Positions 38,186 to 47,396 are shown, numbered from the stretch's first letter. The stretch is DNA of 64,000 nucleotides from Roseovarius pelagicus (GCF_025639885.1 NZ_CP106738.1:3410001-3474000), one strand, 5' to 3'. Notes: generated by a model not told the origin, from the sequence alone. Translations and numbers: made by a program.

Positions 38186-39168
38186 GATTTGGCTCCTGGC
38201 AATTTTACCATCGGATTGATCAGGGTGTAGACAAAATCGACGATGGTATTGACCACCACAAAGATCAGGCCGACGACGATGATGTAGGCGATGATCAGGG
38301 GCGTATCGACCCGGTTCACCGCTTCGAGAAAGAGAAAGCCCATACCCGGCCACTGGAACACCGTTTCCGTCAGGATCGTGTAGGCGATCAGCGTTCCGAT
38401 CATCAGGCCGCCAACAGTCACGACGGGCAGCAGCGTGTTGCGGAACGCATGGACATAACGGACGCGGCGGGTACTTAGCCCCTTGGCGCGGGCGAATCGC
38501 ACATAGTCGGTGCCCATGGCCTCCATCATTTCGGCCCGGATCAGGCGGATAAAGAGCGGCAGCATGATCGAACTGAGCGCGATGGATGGCAGCAGCAAAT
38601 GCGCCAGTCCGTCCAGCGTGAGAAAGCCGGTGTCCCAGCCCCATGGCATTTCAACGGTATCACCGCGCCCGAAGGCCGGTAGCCATTGCAGTTCGACCCC
38701 GAAAATCCAGACGAGGAAAATCGCGGTGAGGAAGACGGGAACAGAGATGCCGATGATCGAGCCGGTCATGATCGTTTTGGCGATCCATTTATCGCGATTG
38801 ATGGCGCAGTAGATGCCGCCGGGGATCGACAAAGCGAGAAAGATGAAGGTTGCGCCGATGACAAGCTCTAACGTGGCGGGAAATTTATCCATGATTACGT
38901 CGAGCGCGGGGCGCTTGAAAAAGTAGGACGTGCCCAGATCGCCCTGTAGGGCATTGCCGAGAAAGCGGGCGTATTGAATCAGAAACGGGTCATTCAGACC
39001 CAGCTCATCACGAAGCAACTGGCGTTCAGCCTCGGACACGGATTGGCCCACAAGCTCGCGTAGCGGATCACCTAGGTTGCCCTGAATGGAAAACCCGATG
39101 AGCGAGATAACGAACATCACGATCACAGCCTGAAGCGCGCGACGAATGAGGAATGCGATGATATGCAT
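38182..39168 (-). CDS. Peptide-type ABC transporter permease (DppB/OppB)
   Basis: A 328-aa permease with six helices, the DppB N-terminal LIRRALQAVIVMFVISLIGF segment, the periplasmic GLNDPFLIQYARFLGNALQG motif and the EAA loop RFARAKGLSTRRVRYVHAFR. It overlaps dppC by 4 bp. Upstream is the binding-protein gene, 152 bp away, with a strong hairpin in between. Confidence 0.95.
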   Translation of the reverse strand: MHIIAFLIRRALQAVIVMFVISLIGFSIQGNLGDPLRELVGQSVSEAERQLLRDELGLNDPFLIQYARFLGNALQGDLGTSYFFKRPALDVIMDKFPATLELVIGATFIFLALSIPGGIYCAINRDKWIAKTIMTGSIIGISVPVFLTAIFLVWIFGVELQWLPAFGRGDTVEMPWGWDTGFLTLDGLAHLLLPSIALSSIMLPLFIRLIRAEMMEAMGTDYVRFARAKGLSTRRVRYVHAFRNTLLPVVTVGGLMIGTLIAYTILTETVFQWPGMGFLFLEAVNRVDTPLIIAYIIVVGLIFVVVNTIVDFVYTLINPMVKLPGAKS

Positions 39169-39280
39169 GGGACGGGGTGTGCTCTCTGGCGGTTGCTGGA
39201 GGCGATGTCCCGCCTCGGATCAAATCCGGTGCCTCCTATAAACGGAGCGGCCTCGGGTCAAGTCCTGAAGGGGGAGGGGA

Positions 39281-39305
39281 GCGGGCCGAAAAATATCCGG
39301 CCCGC
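39281..39305 (-). promoter_or_regulatory. Stem-loop between binding-protein and permease genes
   Basis: GCGGGCCG (39281-39288) pairs with CGGCCCGC (39298-39305), giving an 8-bp GC-only stem with a 9-nt AT-rich loop. It begins 16 bp past the binding-protein stop. There is no U-tract on the minus strand. Stems in this position usually protect the upstream message and let the binding protein be made in excess over the permease. Confidence 0.6.
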
Positions 39306-39320
39306 CCGAGATGTATAACC

Positions 39321-40859
39321 TTACTCGCTGATCACCAGATCGCCGAGATAGGGGAAGTTCATAACGTTGAGCACTGGCTCAATGTCTACGCCCTTGCGTG
39401 CAGCCCATGCGAGGTCCTGCCAATGCAGCGGCACAAAAGCAGCTTCATCATAGAGGATTTTCTCGACCATTTGCAGATCCGCGGTGCGTTTCGCCTCGTC
39501 TGTTTCGGTCAGCGTCGCGATGGTCAGTTCGTCCACCTTGGCATTCGAGTAACCACCCGAGTTGTACTGGCCTTTGCCGGTGTCGGCATCTGGAGTCATG
39601 TTGAGGAATTCGTAGAAGTTAGCGGAATCCTCGGTGTCGGCATGCCAGCCAATCATCATGATGTCCGCCGCGCGTTCATCGAATTTGGGCCAGTATTGTG
39701 CCTTGGGCATAGTGGTCAGGTCGATGTCGATGTTGATCTTGGCCAGCATCGCCGCCGCCGCTTCGCAGATCTTGAAGTCGTTCACGTAGCGGTTGTTCGG
39801 GCACATCATCGTAGCAGAGAACCCATCGGGATGGCTGGATTCTGCCATCAGTGACTTGGCTTTTTCCAGATCGAAGCGTGGTTTCAGATCGGGGTTGTGG
39901 CCCAGATAACCCGCGGGCGAGTTCTGCGCCGCAGTCGTACCGAAGCCTTTCATGATCTTGTCAACGATGCCCTGGTTATTGATCGCGTTGACCATCGCCA
40001 GACGTACCTTGGGGTCGGCCAATGCTTCGTTGCGCTTGCCGTTGAGTTGCAGCGTGATGATGCGCGTGCCGCTCATGGTCACCAGTTGGGTATTCTCATC
40101 GGCCTCGATACGCTCGAGATCGGTGGGCGGTACGGGCGCGATGAAATCAACGTCACCAGCCAGAAGAGCAGCAACACGCGTTGGCGCCTCTTTGATCGGC
40201 GTCAGAATGGCAGTCTGCACGTTGCCCGGGCTATTGGTGTCCCAATAGTTGGCGTTACGCTCGAATACGACCTTCACACCCTGCTCACGCTCGGAGATGG
40301 TAAAGGGGCCGGTGCCCGAGATGGTTTTCGATGCGAAGCTGTCGCCGTGTTTGACGATGTCGGCTCCGCCTTCCTCGTAGAACTTGCTATCCATCGGGAA
40401 AACATAGGTGGCGGTATGCATCACCAGTGGGCTGGGGCCATCGGTCTTGATTTCAACGGTCATATCGTCGACCGCAGTCGCGGAAGTCCAGCCCGAGAAG
40501 ATGCCCTTGAAGTCAGGCGAGGATTTCAGACGGTCGATGGTCCAGACCACATCGGCGGCGGTCATAGGGTTGCCCGAGTGGAACGTTACACCTTCGCGCA
40601 ATTTGAAGCGCATGGTGGTGTCGTCGACGCGTTCCCAGCTCTCGGCGAGGCGAGCGTCAAAGCCCAGGTCCTTGTTCCAGCGCACCAGTGGGTCAAAGAC
40701 CATGTGGCTCAGCTGAAGGGTGCCGCCGGACAGCTGCTCATGCGGGTCAAGCGAAACCGGGTCGGCGTCATAAGCGAAATTCAGCGTTTGCGCCGAGGCA
40801 AGCCCCGTCGCACCCAGCAGAATCGCCGTTGCTGTGGCAATGTGTCGTAGTGTCTTCAT
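39321..40859 (-). CDS. Peptide-type ABC transporter substrate-binding protein (SBP family 5)
   Basis: A 512-aa secreted binding protein. Signal peptide MKTLRHIATATAILLGATGLASA, then the family 5 features: DPVSLDPHEQLSGGTLQLSH near the N-terminus and LREGVTFHSGNPMTAADVVW around residue 85. It is the first gene of the dpp-type operon on the minus strand. Ligand (di/oligopeptides, or other solutes in the same family) is not defined. The ATG at 40859 starts the signal peptide; earlier in-frame starts are not supported. Confidence 0.94.
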   Translation of the reverse strand: MKTLRHIATATAILLGATGLASAQTLNFAYDADPVSLDPHEQLSGGTLQLSHMVFDPLVRWNKDLGFDARLAESWERVDDTTMRFKLREGVTFHSGNPMTAADVVWTIDRLKSSPDFKGIFSGWTSATAVDDMTVEIKTDGPSPLVMHTATYVFPMDSKFYEEGGADIVKHGDSFASKTISGTGPFTISEREQGVKVVFERNANYWDTNSPGNVQTAILTPIKEAPTRVAALLAGDVDFIAPVPPTDLERIEADENTQLVTMSGTRIITLQLNGKRNEALADPKVRLAMVNAINNQGIVDKIMKGFGTTAAQNSPAGYLGHNPDLKPRFDLEKAKSLMAESSHPDGFSATMMCPNNRYVNDFKICEAAAAMLAKINIDIDLTTMPKAQYWPKFDERAADIMMIGWHADTEDSANFYEFLNMTPDADTGKGQYNSGGYSNAKVDELTIATLTETDEAKRTADLQMVEKILYDEAAFVPLHWQDLAWAARKGVDIEPVLNVMNFPYLGDLVISE

Positions 40860-41107
40860 AGTGTATCTCCCTGATTTACTGGACACTTTCGCGGAAAGTG
40901 TGTGCGCGATGGTCCAAGTATGCGCGTACGGTAGTCGCGATTCCGGGGTGGTGTAAAGATCAGCTTCCGTCGCGTCAGCCGGAAGATTCCACAAAAACGA
41001 ACGAAAACGCGCGTTGTCAGCAGGCTTTTGGGGGATGGGCGGTTTGCAGGGTTTGCTCCGCGTATCACATGTCAGTCACGCGAGCGGGTGCGCAAGCTGA
41101 GGCTGCG

Positions 41108-41442
41108 TTAGCCCTTCATCAACTTTTTCCGCGCTTCCATCGCGATCCCGTGGCGCATTTCAAGTTGGGCCAGCTTGGCCATCCCGGCCCTGCGTGTAGC
41201 CTCGGTCGTAGGGTTGCCAGATGGTGGCGATGCGCTTTGGTCTGTTTCCTGAGTGTGATTTCCTCTGGTACGACGCTAGCCTCTACCATCATCCGAAAGC
41301 CAACGGCATCCGCAGTGCTGGCAAGGGTTTGTTCGGATCGCTCCGGCGGGGGTTTGCCCTCGCCCTCCAGCCCATCAAGCTGTCCCTCCAGACGCGCCTT
41401 TTGGATCCGTCATTCAATTAGGTTTCTGATGGTGCGGATCAT
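41108..41442 (-). pseudogene. DUF1992 (DnaJC28-like) gene remnant with in-frame stop and frameshift
   Basis: Read on the minus strand, ATG at 41442 encodes MIRTIRNLIE, then TGA (41410-41412), then RIQKARLEGQLDGLEGEGKP, ADAVGFRMM and VVPEEITLRK. This is the DUF1992 pattern (ERxIQxAxxxGxFDxLxGxGKP, then VPPEL). A CGA-to-TGA change would explain the stop. Near 41203-41210 the frame shifts, and a second frame gives TEATRRAGMAKLAQLEMRHG to a stop at 41108. 335 bp is one short of 112 codons. Two independent lesions make a sequencing error alone unlikely. Neighbours are the dpp-type binding protein and a Fe3+-type permease. Confidence 0.75.
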
Positions 41443-41605
41443 GCTGAAGTTCTATGGGGCCCGCCCGATTGGTGCCATTGCGCACAGAACAGCCGGAGGT
41501 GTCGCAGATGTTGACCCTTGGGCGGCAGCGGAATACTGATCGATTTTGTCGGAATAGCGCATCAAAGTGCGCCGAACCCATGTGTCCGAAGAAAGGATTG
41601 CTGCG

Positions 41606-43282
41606 ATGACCGAACGGCTGATTTACCGGCTGGCATGGGCTGTCGCAGTGCTGTGCGTCGCGCCGATCGTCGCTGCAGCGATTGCGGCCTTTTCGGGCGA
41701 TTTACAGACGTGGCGCGATATTCTGGGGTCAGTATTGCCACGTTACACTTGGGTCACTCTGGTTTTGGTGACGATTGTCGGCAGCGGTGCGGCAGCGATC
41801 GGAACCGCGACGGCATGGCTGGTCACGGTCTATCGTTTTCCGGGCGTGCGCTGGCTGGAAATCGCACTGGCGCTGCCGCTGGCGTTTCCGGCCTATGTGT
41901 TGGCCTATGCCTATACGTCGTTACTGGATCACCCCGGTCCGGTGCAGACGCTTCTGCGCGATCTGACCGGATGGGGGCCGCGCGATTACTGGTTCCCTGA
42001 GATACGCAGTGTGGGCGGGGCTGCGATGATGTTGATCATCGTGTTATATCCCTATGTCTATTTGTTGGCGCGTGCGTCGTTCCGACAGCAAAGTTCCAAT
42101 GCGTTTCTGGTGGCGCGTACGCTGGGGCGTACGCCGGGCGCCGCGTTCTGGCGGGTGGCGTTGCCGATGGCACGTCCGGCGATCGTAGGCGGCACGCTGC
42201 TGGTGATCATGGAAACGATAGCCGATTACGGAACGGTGGCGTTCTTCAATGTGCAAACCTTTGCAACAGGCATCTATCAGGCGTGGTTCTCACTGGGCGA
42301 TCGTGCGGCGGCGGCGCAATTGTCGCTCTGTCTGCTCAGCTTTGCGTTGTTGCTGGCAGGACTAGAGCGCGCGCAGCGGGGACGGGGCCGGACTGCCGGT
42401 CGGGGCGGCGCACGATTCGAGGCGTTGTCTAAACCCCAGCTGACGGGCGTGCGCGGCTGGGGGGCGGCGGCGCTGTGCTTTGGACCGGTATTGCTGGGGT
42501 TCGTAATTCCGGTCGTCATGTTGGGGCAGATGGCCATCGGGTCGGGCCAGAGCCTGCTTGAGGCGCGGTATCTGTCGCTGATGTCCAACTCTGTTGTGCT
42601 GGCGGGCATTGCCTCGGTTCTGACGGTGCTGGGCGCGATCCTGATCGGGTTCCGTGCCCGCACGCGTCCGGGGCGCACGTCACGCGCGCTGCTGGTCGGC
42701 GCGGGGCTGGGTTACGCGGTGCCCGGCGGGGTGATCGCGGTCGGGCTGATGGTGCCCTTGGCTGCACTCGACAACCTGATCGACAATGTGATGGAGGCAC
42801 GCTTCGGGATCGACACCGGGCTGCTGATCACCGGCTCGATCTGGTTGATGGTGCTGGCCTATATGGCGCGATTCATGGCTGCGGCGCTGAATGCCTATGA
42901 CAGCGGCATGGCGACGGTGCCGCGCCACTATGATGCGATCGCGCGGTCGTTGGGGCAGGGTGCGCCAAAGCTGTTGTGGCGGGTACACCTGCCGGTAGCG
43001 CGCACGTCGGTTCTGACCGCGCTGCTGATCGTTTTCGTCGACGTGATGAAGGAATTGCCTGCGACGCTGATTCTGCACCCGTTCAACTTTCAGACTCTGG
43101 CTGTTCAGGCACACAGACTGGCGGCGGACGAGCGTCTGTCAGAGGCGGCCGTGCCGTCGCTGGCTCTGGTCGCATTCGGTCTGATCCCGGTGATTCTGCT
43201 CTGTCGCACGATTGGCCGCGAGAGTGCTGAGCCGCGCCGCACCACAACAAGGCGGGGGAAGGACGCGCTATCTCTGCATTGA
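41606..43282 (+). CDS. Fe3+-type ABC transporter permease (FbpB/SfuB-like, fused double domain)
   Basis: A 558-aa permease with two copies of the binding-protein-dependent permease domain, about 12 helices, each with an EAA loop (ARTLGRTPGAAFWRVALPM near 175; ARSLGQGAPKLLWRVHLPV near 460). This double form is typical of ferric-iron importers. The ATG at 41606 has AAAGGA about 10 bp upstream; a GTG at 41567 is also open. Neither a binding protein nor an ATPase gene is adjacent, so the permease is an orphan here. Confidence 0.9.
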   Translation: MTERLIYRLAWAVAVLCVAPIVAAAIAAFSGDLQTWRDILGSVLPRYTWVTLVLVTIVGSGAAAIGTATAWLVTVYRFPGVRWLEIALALPLAFPAYVLAYAYTSLLDHPGPVQTLLRDLTGWGPRDYWFPEIRSVGGAAMMLIIVLYPYVYLLARASFRQQSSNAFLVARTLGRTPGAAFWRVALPMARPAIVGGTLLVIMETIADYGTVAFFNVQTFATGIYQAWFSLGDRAAAAQLSLCLLSFALLLAGLERAQRGRGRTAGRGGARFEALSKPQLTGVRGWGAAALCFGPVLLGFVIPVVMLGQMAIGSGQSLLEARYLSLMSNSVVLAGIASVLTVLGAILIGFRARTRPGRTSRALLVGAGLGYAVPGGVIAVGLMVPLAALDNLIDNVMEARFGIDTGLLITGSIWLMVLAYMARFMAAALNAYDSGMATVPRHYDAIARSLGQGAPKLLWRVHLPVARTSVLTALLIVFVDVMKELPATLILHPFNFQTLAVQAHRLAADERLSEAAVPSLALVAFGLIPVILLCRTIGRESAEPRRTTTRRGKDALSLH

Positions 43283-43398
43283 GATCGGGTCGTACTGCGC
43301 CCGAGACTGTCCAGAATAACAAGTGGGGATGAGGGTGAGCCGATATTTCCCGCTCATTCTGCATGGCTGCGATGTACAAATTTGATTACAAACAAGCA

Positions 43399-43839
43399 AT
43401 GAAACCGACTGAGTGTTCTTGTCTGATTGTATTGCTATTGGCTGGCTTTGGTCTAACGCCCTCGGCGCTGGCGTCTGAGGTTAAGGTACGAACCTGTGCC
43501 GAATCGCTGGCGGATTTATCTTGGGTACTTAGGGATGAAGGCCAGTATTCTCTGTTAAATTCAGACAGGCTGGGTAAGAGGTTACACGGATTGCAGTGCC
43601 GTGAAGCTGAGATAATCGCTTGGTTTGACGCGCACGCCTGGACATATCGGAAAACAGTTTCTCTAAGTGGTGAGTCCTTTGGTCACGGCGAGCGAATTTA
43701 TCGGGCCGATAGAGGTCTGCTGTTTTGCCTCCCGCGCCGTTTTCCATTCAGATGGCTGACCAACGGATGTGTTGCGCAGGCCAGCGTTTCGCTGTTTGAC
43801 GGGAAAATTACACAGCTAATCGCAGGGCCATCGATCTAG
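43399..43839 (+). CDS. Hypothetical secreted protein, lower G+C than its surroundings
   Basis: A 146-aa protein I do not recognise. It has a signal peptide (MKPTECSCLIVLLLAGFGL, cut after TPSALAS), then a basic, cysteine-bearing mature part (Cys in VRTCAESL, LQCREAE, LLFCLPRR, TNGCVAQ) that could form disulfides. The start is uncertain; ATGs at 43363 and 43372 are also in frame and none has a clear ribosome-binding site. Codon use is visibly less GC-biased than neighbours, which suggests transfer or weak selection. Confidence 0.55.
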   Translation: MKPTECSCLIVLLLAGFGLTPSALASEVKVRTCAESLADLSWVLRDEGQYSLLNSDRLGKRLHGLQCREAEIIAWFDAHAWTYRKTVSLSGESFGHGERIYRADRGLLFCLPRRFPFRWLTNGCVAQASVSLFDGKITQLIAGPSI

Positions 43840-43881
43840 CCGCAATCGTGCGGGGGATGGTTGTGTGTGAGCCGACCCAGA

Positions 43882-43912
43882 CAATCAGTATCGCCTTTCG
43901 CGATTGGTTTTT
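43882..43912 (+). terminator. Weak intrinsic-terminator-like hairpin after the hypothetical gene
   Basis: ATCGC (43890-43894), loop CTTTC, GCGAT (43900-43904), then TGG and a run of T. An alternative CAATC/GATTG pairing (43882-43886 with 43902-43906) also exists. The stem is short, but the T-run is the only good one between this gene and clpP. Confidence 0.4.
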
Positions 43913-44014
43913 TGGAAAAGCGACGTGCGATGATCTACCAGACAGGTCGAACCTGCACGCAGCGCAATGAGGCCAAAACGCTCCGCCTCCCCTTGCAGCC
44001 CCTTGGGCGCGCAA

Positions 44015-44049
44015 CTAAGACTCTCTTAGGACCTGATCCGGTAAGGATC
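44015..44049 (+). promoter_or_regulatory. Two hairpins in the clpP leader
   Basis: CTAAGA-CTC-TCTTAG (44015-44029) is a perfect 6-bp stem with a 3-nt loop. After five bases, GATCC-GGTAA-GGATC (44035-44049) forms a second 5-bp stem. Both lie within 62 bp upstream of the clpP ATG. CTTG at 44002-44005 could be an RpoH -35 element, but no clear -10 follows. They may affect leader stability or be binding sites. Confidence 0.4.
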
Positions 44050-44075
44050 GGACACACATCAGCAGGCAGGCAGAT

Positions 44076-44705
44076 ATGACAGACCCAATGGATACCTACA
44101 TGAACACCCTTGTGCCGATGGTGGTCGAACAGACCAGCCGGGGCGAGCGGGCCTATGACATCTTTTCGCGCCTGCTGAAGGAGCGGATCATTTTCCTTAA
44201 CGGTCCCGTACATGATGGCATGTCATCGCTGATCGTGGCGCAGCTTCTGCACCTTGAGGCAGAGAATCCCAGCAAAGAAATCAGCATGTACATCAACAGC
44301 CCTGGTGGTGTCGTTACCTCGGGCCTGTCGATCTATGATACGATGCAGTATATTCGGCCCAAGGTCAGCACGCTGGTGATCGGACAGGCGGCCTCGATGG
44401 GTTCGCTGCTGCTCACTGCAGGGGCACCGGGCATGCGGTTCTCTCTGCCGAATTCGCGCATCATGGTACACCAGCCCTCGGGTGGGTATCAGGGACAGGC
44501 GACAGATATCATGATCCACGCCGAAGAGACGCTGAAGCTGAAGAAACGATTGAACGAGATTTACGTTAAACACACGGGCCAGACGCTCAAGAAGGTCGAA
44601 GAGGCGCTGGAGCGCGACAATTTCATGTCGCCCGAGGACGCCAAGAACTGGGGCCTGATCGATGAGATTGTCGAGAACCGTGCCAAACCGGATGCCGAAG
44701 AGTAA
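44076..44705 (+). CDS. clpP: ATP-dependent Clp protease proteolytic subunit
   Basis: A 209-aa serine peptidase that forms the double-ring chamber of ClpXP/ClpAP. Catalytic triad: Ser107 (GQAASMGS), His132 (MVHQPSGG) and Asp181 (ERDNFMS), spaced as in E. coli ClpP. Also NSPGGVV for the oxyanion region. Length normal. It precedes clpX by 142 bp. Two small stem-loops sit in its leader and a larger one between the two genes. Confidence 0.97.
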   Translation: MTDPMDTYMNTLVPMVVEQTSRGERAYDIFSRLLKERIIFLNGPVHDGMSSLIVAQLLHLEAENPSKEISMYINSPGGVVTSGLSIYDTMQYIRPKVSTLVIGQAASMGSLLLTAGAPGMRFSLPNSRIMVHQPSGGYQGQATDIMIHAEETLKLKKRLNEIYVKHTGQTLKKVEEALERDNFMSPEDAKNWGLIDEIVENRAKPDAEE

Positions 44706-44726
44706 GGCGGTATCAAGGTCATGCGG

Positions 44727-44758
44727 CGGGCAGCCCATTTTACGATTGTGGCTGCTCG
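44727..44758 (+). promoter_or_regulatory. Stem-loop between clpP and clpX
   Basis: CGGGCAGCC (44727-44735) pairs with GGCTGCTCG (44750-44758), nine pairs including one G-U, with a 14-nt AT-rich loop. It begins 21 bp after the clpP stop. No T-run follows, so it is more likely to modulate the clpP/clpX ratio than to end transcription. Confidence 0.5.
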
Positions 44759-44847
44759 ATGCCTGTCCTAAGCTGGCCGTCAACATCGCCGCTCGGTCCG
44801 GCTCGGTCCATTCCACAAGGGGCGGCGCAGCGTCCGAAAGGTAGATA

Positions 44848-46116
44848 ATGTCGAATAGTTCTGGCAGCGACAGCAAAAACACCCTCTATTGCAGCTTCTG
44901 CGGCAAAAGCCAGCATGAAGTCCGCAAGCTGATCGCCGGACCGACGGTGTTCATTTGCGACGAATGTGTCGAGCTTTGCATGGATATCATTCGCGAAGAA
45001 ACCCGCAGTGCAGGGCTGAAATCCGCCGATGGTGTCCCGGCCCCGCGCGAGATTTGCGATGTTCTGGACGATTATGTGATCGGCCAGGCGATGGCCAAAC
45101 GTGTGCTGTCCGTGGCGGTCCACAACCACTACAAACGGCTCGATCATTCCGGCAAGGGTGGCGATATCGAGTTGCAGAAATCCAACATCTTGCTGATTGG
45201 CCCCACCGGTTGCGGTAAGACGCTTCTGGCGCAGACGCTGGCACGTATACTGGATGTGCCGTTCACGATGGCCGACGCGACGACACTGACCGAGGCGGGT
45301 TATGTAGGTGAAGATGTCGAGAATATCATCCTGAAGCTGCTGCAATCGTCTGAGTATAACGTGGAGCGCGCACAGCGCGGCATCGTCTATATTGACGAGG
45401 TAGACAAGATTACGCGCAAGTCCGAAAACCCGTCGATCACCCGCGATGTATCGGGTGAGGGCGTGCAGCAGGCCCTGCTGAAGCTGATGGAAGGCACCGT
45501 GGCGGCCGTGCCGCCGCAGGGCGGGCGCAAACATCCGCAACAGGAATTCCTGCAAGTGGATACGACGAACATTCTGTTTATCTGCGGCGGTGCATTTGCC
45601 GGTCTGGACAAGATCATCTCGGCCCGCGGCAAGGGCAGCGCGATGGGCTTTGGCGCGGATGTGCGCGACAAGGATGATCGCGGTGTCGGCGAAGTGTTCA
45701 AGGATCTGGAGCCGGAAGATCTGTTGAAATTCGGCCTGATCCCCGAGTTCGTTGGCCGTTTGCCAGTGATTGCGACGCTCGAAGATCTGGACGAGGATGC
45801 GCTGGTAACGATCTTGACCCAGCCGAAGAATGCATTGGTCAAGCAATATCAGCGCCTCTTTGAGCTGGAAGATGCGCAGCTGAGCTTTACCGAAGATGCG
45901 CTATCAGCGATCGCCAAACGCGCAATTCAGCGCAAGACCGGCGCGCGTGGCCTGCGGTCGATCCTCGAAGATATCCTACTGGATACGATGTTCGAATTGC
46001 CCAGCATGGAAAATGTCGAAGAGGTCGTGGTCAACGAAGAAGCGGTCAATTCCGACGCGGCGCCGCTGATGATTTATGCGGATGCCAAGAAGGAAGAGGC
46101 TGCCAGCGCGGGATAA
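44848..46116 (+). CDS. clpX: ATP-dependent Clp protease ATP-binding subunit ClpX
   Basis: A 422-aa AAA+ unfoldase. N-terminal zinc finger with Cys15, Cys18, Cys37 and Cys40, Walker [11 protein letters not shown], Walker [11 protein letters not shown], sensor and [11 protein letters not shown] arginine segments in the C-terminal domain. The IGF-type ClpP contact loop region is present as MGFGADV-adjacent sequence. Length normal. A strong intrinsic terminator lies 37 bp after the stop. Confidence 0.97.
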   Translation: MSNSSGSDSKNTLYCSFCGKSQHEVRKLIAGPTVFICDECVELCMDIIREETRSAGLKSADGVPAPREICDVLDDYVIGQAMAKRVLSVAVHNHYKRLDHSGKGGDIELQKSNILLIGPTGCGKTLLAQTLARILDVPFTMADATTLTEAGYVGEDVENIILKLLQSSEYNVERAQRGIVYIDEVDKITRKSENPSITRDVSGEGVQQALLKLMEGTVAAVPPQGGRKHPQQEFLQVDTTNILFICGGAFAGLDKIISARGKGSAMGFGADVRDKDDRGVGEVFKDLEPEDLLKFGLIPEFVGRLPVIATLEDLDEDALVTILTQPKNALVKQYQRLFELEDAQLSFTEDALSAIAKRAIQRKTGARGLRSILEDILLDTMFELPSMENVEEVVVNEEAVNSDAAPLMIYADAKKEEAASAG

Positions 46117-46153
46117 ACCCGAGGCTTTGACCCCGATACATTTAAGTTCTGTC

Positions 46154-46190
46154 AAAGAAGCCCGCGAATTTCGCGGGCTTCTTTGCTTAG
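46154..46190 (+). terminator. Intrinsic terminator of clpX
   Basis: A 14-bp perfect stem (arms 46154-46167 and 46171-46184) with a 3-nt ATT loop, immediately followed by a T-bearing tail (TTTGC). The arm contains the core GCCCGCGA. It is A-rich on the 5' side and so may act for transcripts from either direction, but no gene points at it from the other side. Confidence 0.9.
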
Positions 46191-46342
46191 CTTATCGCAA
46201 TGACGGACGAAAAAACTGCCGCCACTCGGTCCGCTAGTCGGGCCGCACCATCCGCGATGACTCGCGAGAGATACCGCACCAACCTTGCCGATCATTTTAA
46301 TCGTGATACGCTATTCCGAGTTTGCAGTGGGGGCAGTTAGTG

Positions 46343-47254
46343 ATGTTAGGCATTGTTTTAATGGGGGTTCTTGGCACCGCCCTCTTGGGGTCTATTGCCT
46401 TTGATTGGTTCGATGACAGCGACGACGATGAACAGCGTAGCTCTGATGAAGAAACCGGTTCAGAGGATGAGGTGGATGCTCTGACAGAGATCATCGGGAC
46501 CGACGGTAATGAGGAGCTGATCGGTTCGGACGCCGACGAGGCCATCTATGGATTGGGCGGTGATGATACTCTGATCGGCGGTGGCGGTGATGATCTTCTC
46601 GATCTTGGCGATGGCTCGGAGAGTGGCGCCAGAAGTGTTGCCCAAGGGGAAGAGGGTGATGACACGATCATTGGCGGCACGGGTTTTGACAGACTGTACG
46701 GTGGCGCAGGAGACGACGAACTACATCTTCTGGGAAGTTTCGAGCGGCCTTGGGGCGGGGATGAGGAGGCCGTTGGCGGAGAGCCGGAGTTGGCCTCTGG
46801 CGGACCCGGAGAAGACACCATCTATGTGGAAGAAAGCGACCTGGGCGCGGAAACACCGGGCGTCTGGGTGGCCTTGAATGACGGGGTATCGCTCTCGCAA
46901 TCGACGTCTGACGATGTGGCGGCGCAGGACACCGTTATCATCCGCGATGGCGATGCGGATGTCCTCATCACCCGGTTTGAGTTGGGAGGTGCAGACAGCC
47001 CCACCGGGGACATGCTGGACCTCAGCGAACTGACGAACACCGATGGCGATCCAATCACCGTGGACGATGTTGACCTCTATTTCAATCAGTCGTCAGGGCA
47101 ATTTTATAATGCCTTCATTTCGATCCCTACCGGGCCAGATGGCGAAACGCTGCGCATCAGGCTTAACCATATCAATTTTGGTCAGGATAACGGGATCGGA
47201 GGTCCGAATTTGCCGAACGACGAATTCCTGTCCCTAATCGGAATTCCTGCCTAG
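46343..47254 (+). CDS. Membrane-anchored RTX calcium-binding repeat protein
   Basis: A 303-aa protein. Residues 1-20 form a single hydrophobic helix, then an acidic linker ([15 protein letters not shown]). Between about 55 and 130 lie RTX nonapeptide repeats such as [27 protein letters not shown] and YGGAGDDEL, which bind Ca2+ in a parallel beta roll. The C-terminal 130 residues form a DUF-like beta-rich region with no secretion signal I recognise. No T1SS genes are near. Start chosen at ATG 46343; TTG 46322 is also open. Confidence 0.8.
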   Translation: MLGIVLMGVLGTALLGSIAFDWFDDSDDDEQRSSDEETGSEDEVDALTEIIGTDGNEELIGSDADEAIYGLGGDDTLIGGGGDDLLDLGDGSESGARSVAQGEEGDDTIIGGTGFDRLYGGAGDDELHLLGSFERPWGGDEEAVGGEPELASGGPGEDTIYVEESDLGAETPGVWVALNDGVSLSQSTSDDVAAQDTVIIRDGDADVLITRFELGGADSPTGDMLDLSELTNTDGDPITVDDVDLYFNQSSGQFYNAFISIPTGPDGETLRIRLNHINFGQDNGIGGPNLPNDEFLSLIGIPA

Positions 47255-47396
47255 CGCGCTTTGGAGTGGCGCCTCTTTCGCGAGGCCGCGTCCTGCCCGG
47301 CTGGGCAATGAACCGGAGCTGAAACGAGACGACAGGATGTCTGGACCTTTGCGCGTGGATGCGCCATATCTGAGGCAACGTTTACCGGAGGACCCG

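Noticed and set aside
44002..44029. RpoH-type heat-shock promoter of clpP
   Set aside because: A CTTG occurs, but the -10 partner at 17 bp (CTCTTA) is too degenerate to call.
44740..45846. 368-codon minus-strand frame within clpX
   Set aside because: Antisense to clpX; sequence is a low-information complement.
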